32,499 bases of DNA from contig JAZRFE010000022.1 in assembly GCA_045661205.1 (NCBI GenBank), positions 1 through 32,499 of the forward strand, in the 5' to 3' direction. Within the stretch, counting starts at the first letter, position 1. Every line of letters begins with the position of its first letter. The position numbers were made by a program, and so were the translations under genes. The DNA comes from HGM04593 sp045661205. GTDB taxonomy: Bacteria > Bacteroidota > Bacteroidia > Bacteroidales > Bacteroidaceae. This document shows positions 32,198 to 32,499 of the stretch, piece after piece. The notes beneath the pieces were generated by a model. The model did no database searches and was not told the origin of the DNA. It was given only the letters and a program-made list of their open reading frames with translations.

Positions 32198-32499
32198 CTA
32201 TCGTTTCATTTTTATAATGGTATAAGAGTAACGGGGGAAGGTGTATTTAGCTCCGTTGCGAGGCAGTGACGTTTTCTTCACCTTGGGCGAGACATTCATC
32301 TTGTTATCGACAGTATTTGTCTCGGTAAGGTCGCAACCACCGATGCTCCACACCTCGACCTTACTCTTGTATTTGAAATTCTCAATACTAAGTTCGGCAG
32401 TCTGGTCATGCTCTGAAATATTTGCAACATAAACAAAGAGTGAGTCGCCGGCGTCGTTCATCTTGGCAGTAACATCGAGGGTCTTTTCATCGCTGCTCG
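32198..32499 (-). CDS. Partial: C-terminal end of a GH51-like alpha-L-arabinofuranosidase
   Basis: Only the last roughly 99 residues are in the window. The frame stays open to the right edge, so the start is outside. The visible part is a beta-sandwich that resembles the C-terminal domain of GH51 alpha-L-arabinofuranosidases: a strand DSLFVYVANISEHDQT, then KVEVWSIGG, then the N-T-x-D-N...V-x-P pattern (TNTVDNKMNVSPKV), ending with FPRYSYTIIKMK, where the last strand packs on the barrel. If correct, it removes arabinose side chains from arabinan or arabinoxylan. The catalytic barrel is not visible, so the call is tentative. Other GH-A-clan enzymes have similar ends. Confidence 0.55.
   Translation of the reverse strand, partial: SSDEKTLDVTAKMNDAGDSLFVYVANISEHDQTAELSIENFKYKSKVEVWSIGGCDLTETNTVDNKMNVSPKVKKTSLPRNGAKYTFPRYSYTIIKMKR

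Noticed and set aside
1..32499. CRISPR array, insertion sequence, prophage or integrated element
   Set aside because: No regular repeat-spacer pattern, transposase, integrase or terminal inverted repeats were seen; both tRNA genes are intact without a duplicated 3' end that would mark an attachment site.

Overview
The window looks like chromosomal DNA from the Bacteroidota, most likely the order Bacteroidales (Prevotella/Bacteroides-like; genus not resolved). The evidence is repeated TAnnTTTG -7 promoter boxes, some with a TTG/TTTG -33 box; an ExbB/4-TM protein/ExbD/ExbD module; a Bacteroidota-type lipoprotein glutaminyl cyclase; a bacterial GH3-type enzyme; and several secreted or lipid-anchored glycoside hydrolases. 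I see no insertion sequence, phage, CRISPR array or rRNA gene.

Layout. 1-6841 is glycan-related: a periplasmic GH2 enzyme (-), a divergent secreted GH36 enzyme (+), then ruvC (-) and tRNA-Ala(GGC) (+), then a GH27 lipoprotein (-). The GH27 gene is last in an apparent minus-strand operon (9686-5231) that starts with an outer-membrane porin and a Gate-type polytopic membrane protein. From 9897 a two-gene plus-strand unit encodes a U32 (TrhP/YegQ-like) protein and an S66 LD-carboxypeptidase. It converges on a long minus-strand run (22790-12064): rsmF-like methyltransferase, dsbD, a GH3-family adenylating enzyme, an Ig-like lipoprotein, a DUF3108 protein, cysS, an M28/glutaminyl cyclase lipoprotein and sufE. 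thyA-folA diverge from rsmF and form a compact thymidylate/folate unit. They end at a bidirectional terminator shared with the exb operon (26753-24337, -), with tRNA-Ser(GGA) just upstream of exbB. From 27145 a plus-strand run carries lpxK, a purine nucleoside phosphorylase, thiL and a 72-aa two-TM Imm17-like protein, followed by a separately promoted AMP-dependent acyl-CoA synthetase. The right edge cuts a minus-strand gene whose visible end resembles the C-terminus of GH51 arabinofuranosidases.

Most genes are housekeeping or envelope functions. The three complete glycosidases act on galactosides or related sugars, but no SusC/SusD pair, hybrid two-component regulator or sigma/anti-sigma pair is present, so this is not a classical polysaccharide utilisation locus. 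Transcription units are separated by long, nearly perfect hairpins flanked by A and T tracts that should work in both directions. No gene-free stretch exceeds 300 bases. The largest are 1-262, 2105-2338, 26918-27144, 9687-9896 and 30297-30496; the last two hold repeats and promoter-like signals. I did not find a clear undescribed multi-gene system. The best leads are the porin/Gate-protein/GH27 operon with its unrecognised C-terminal domain, the Imm17-like orphan, the Asp substitution in the nucleoside phosphorylase, and the palindrome over the acyl-CoA synthetase promoter.
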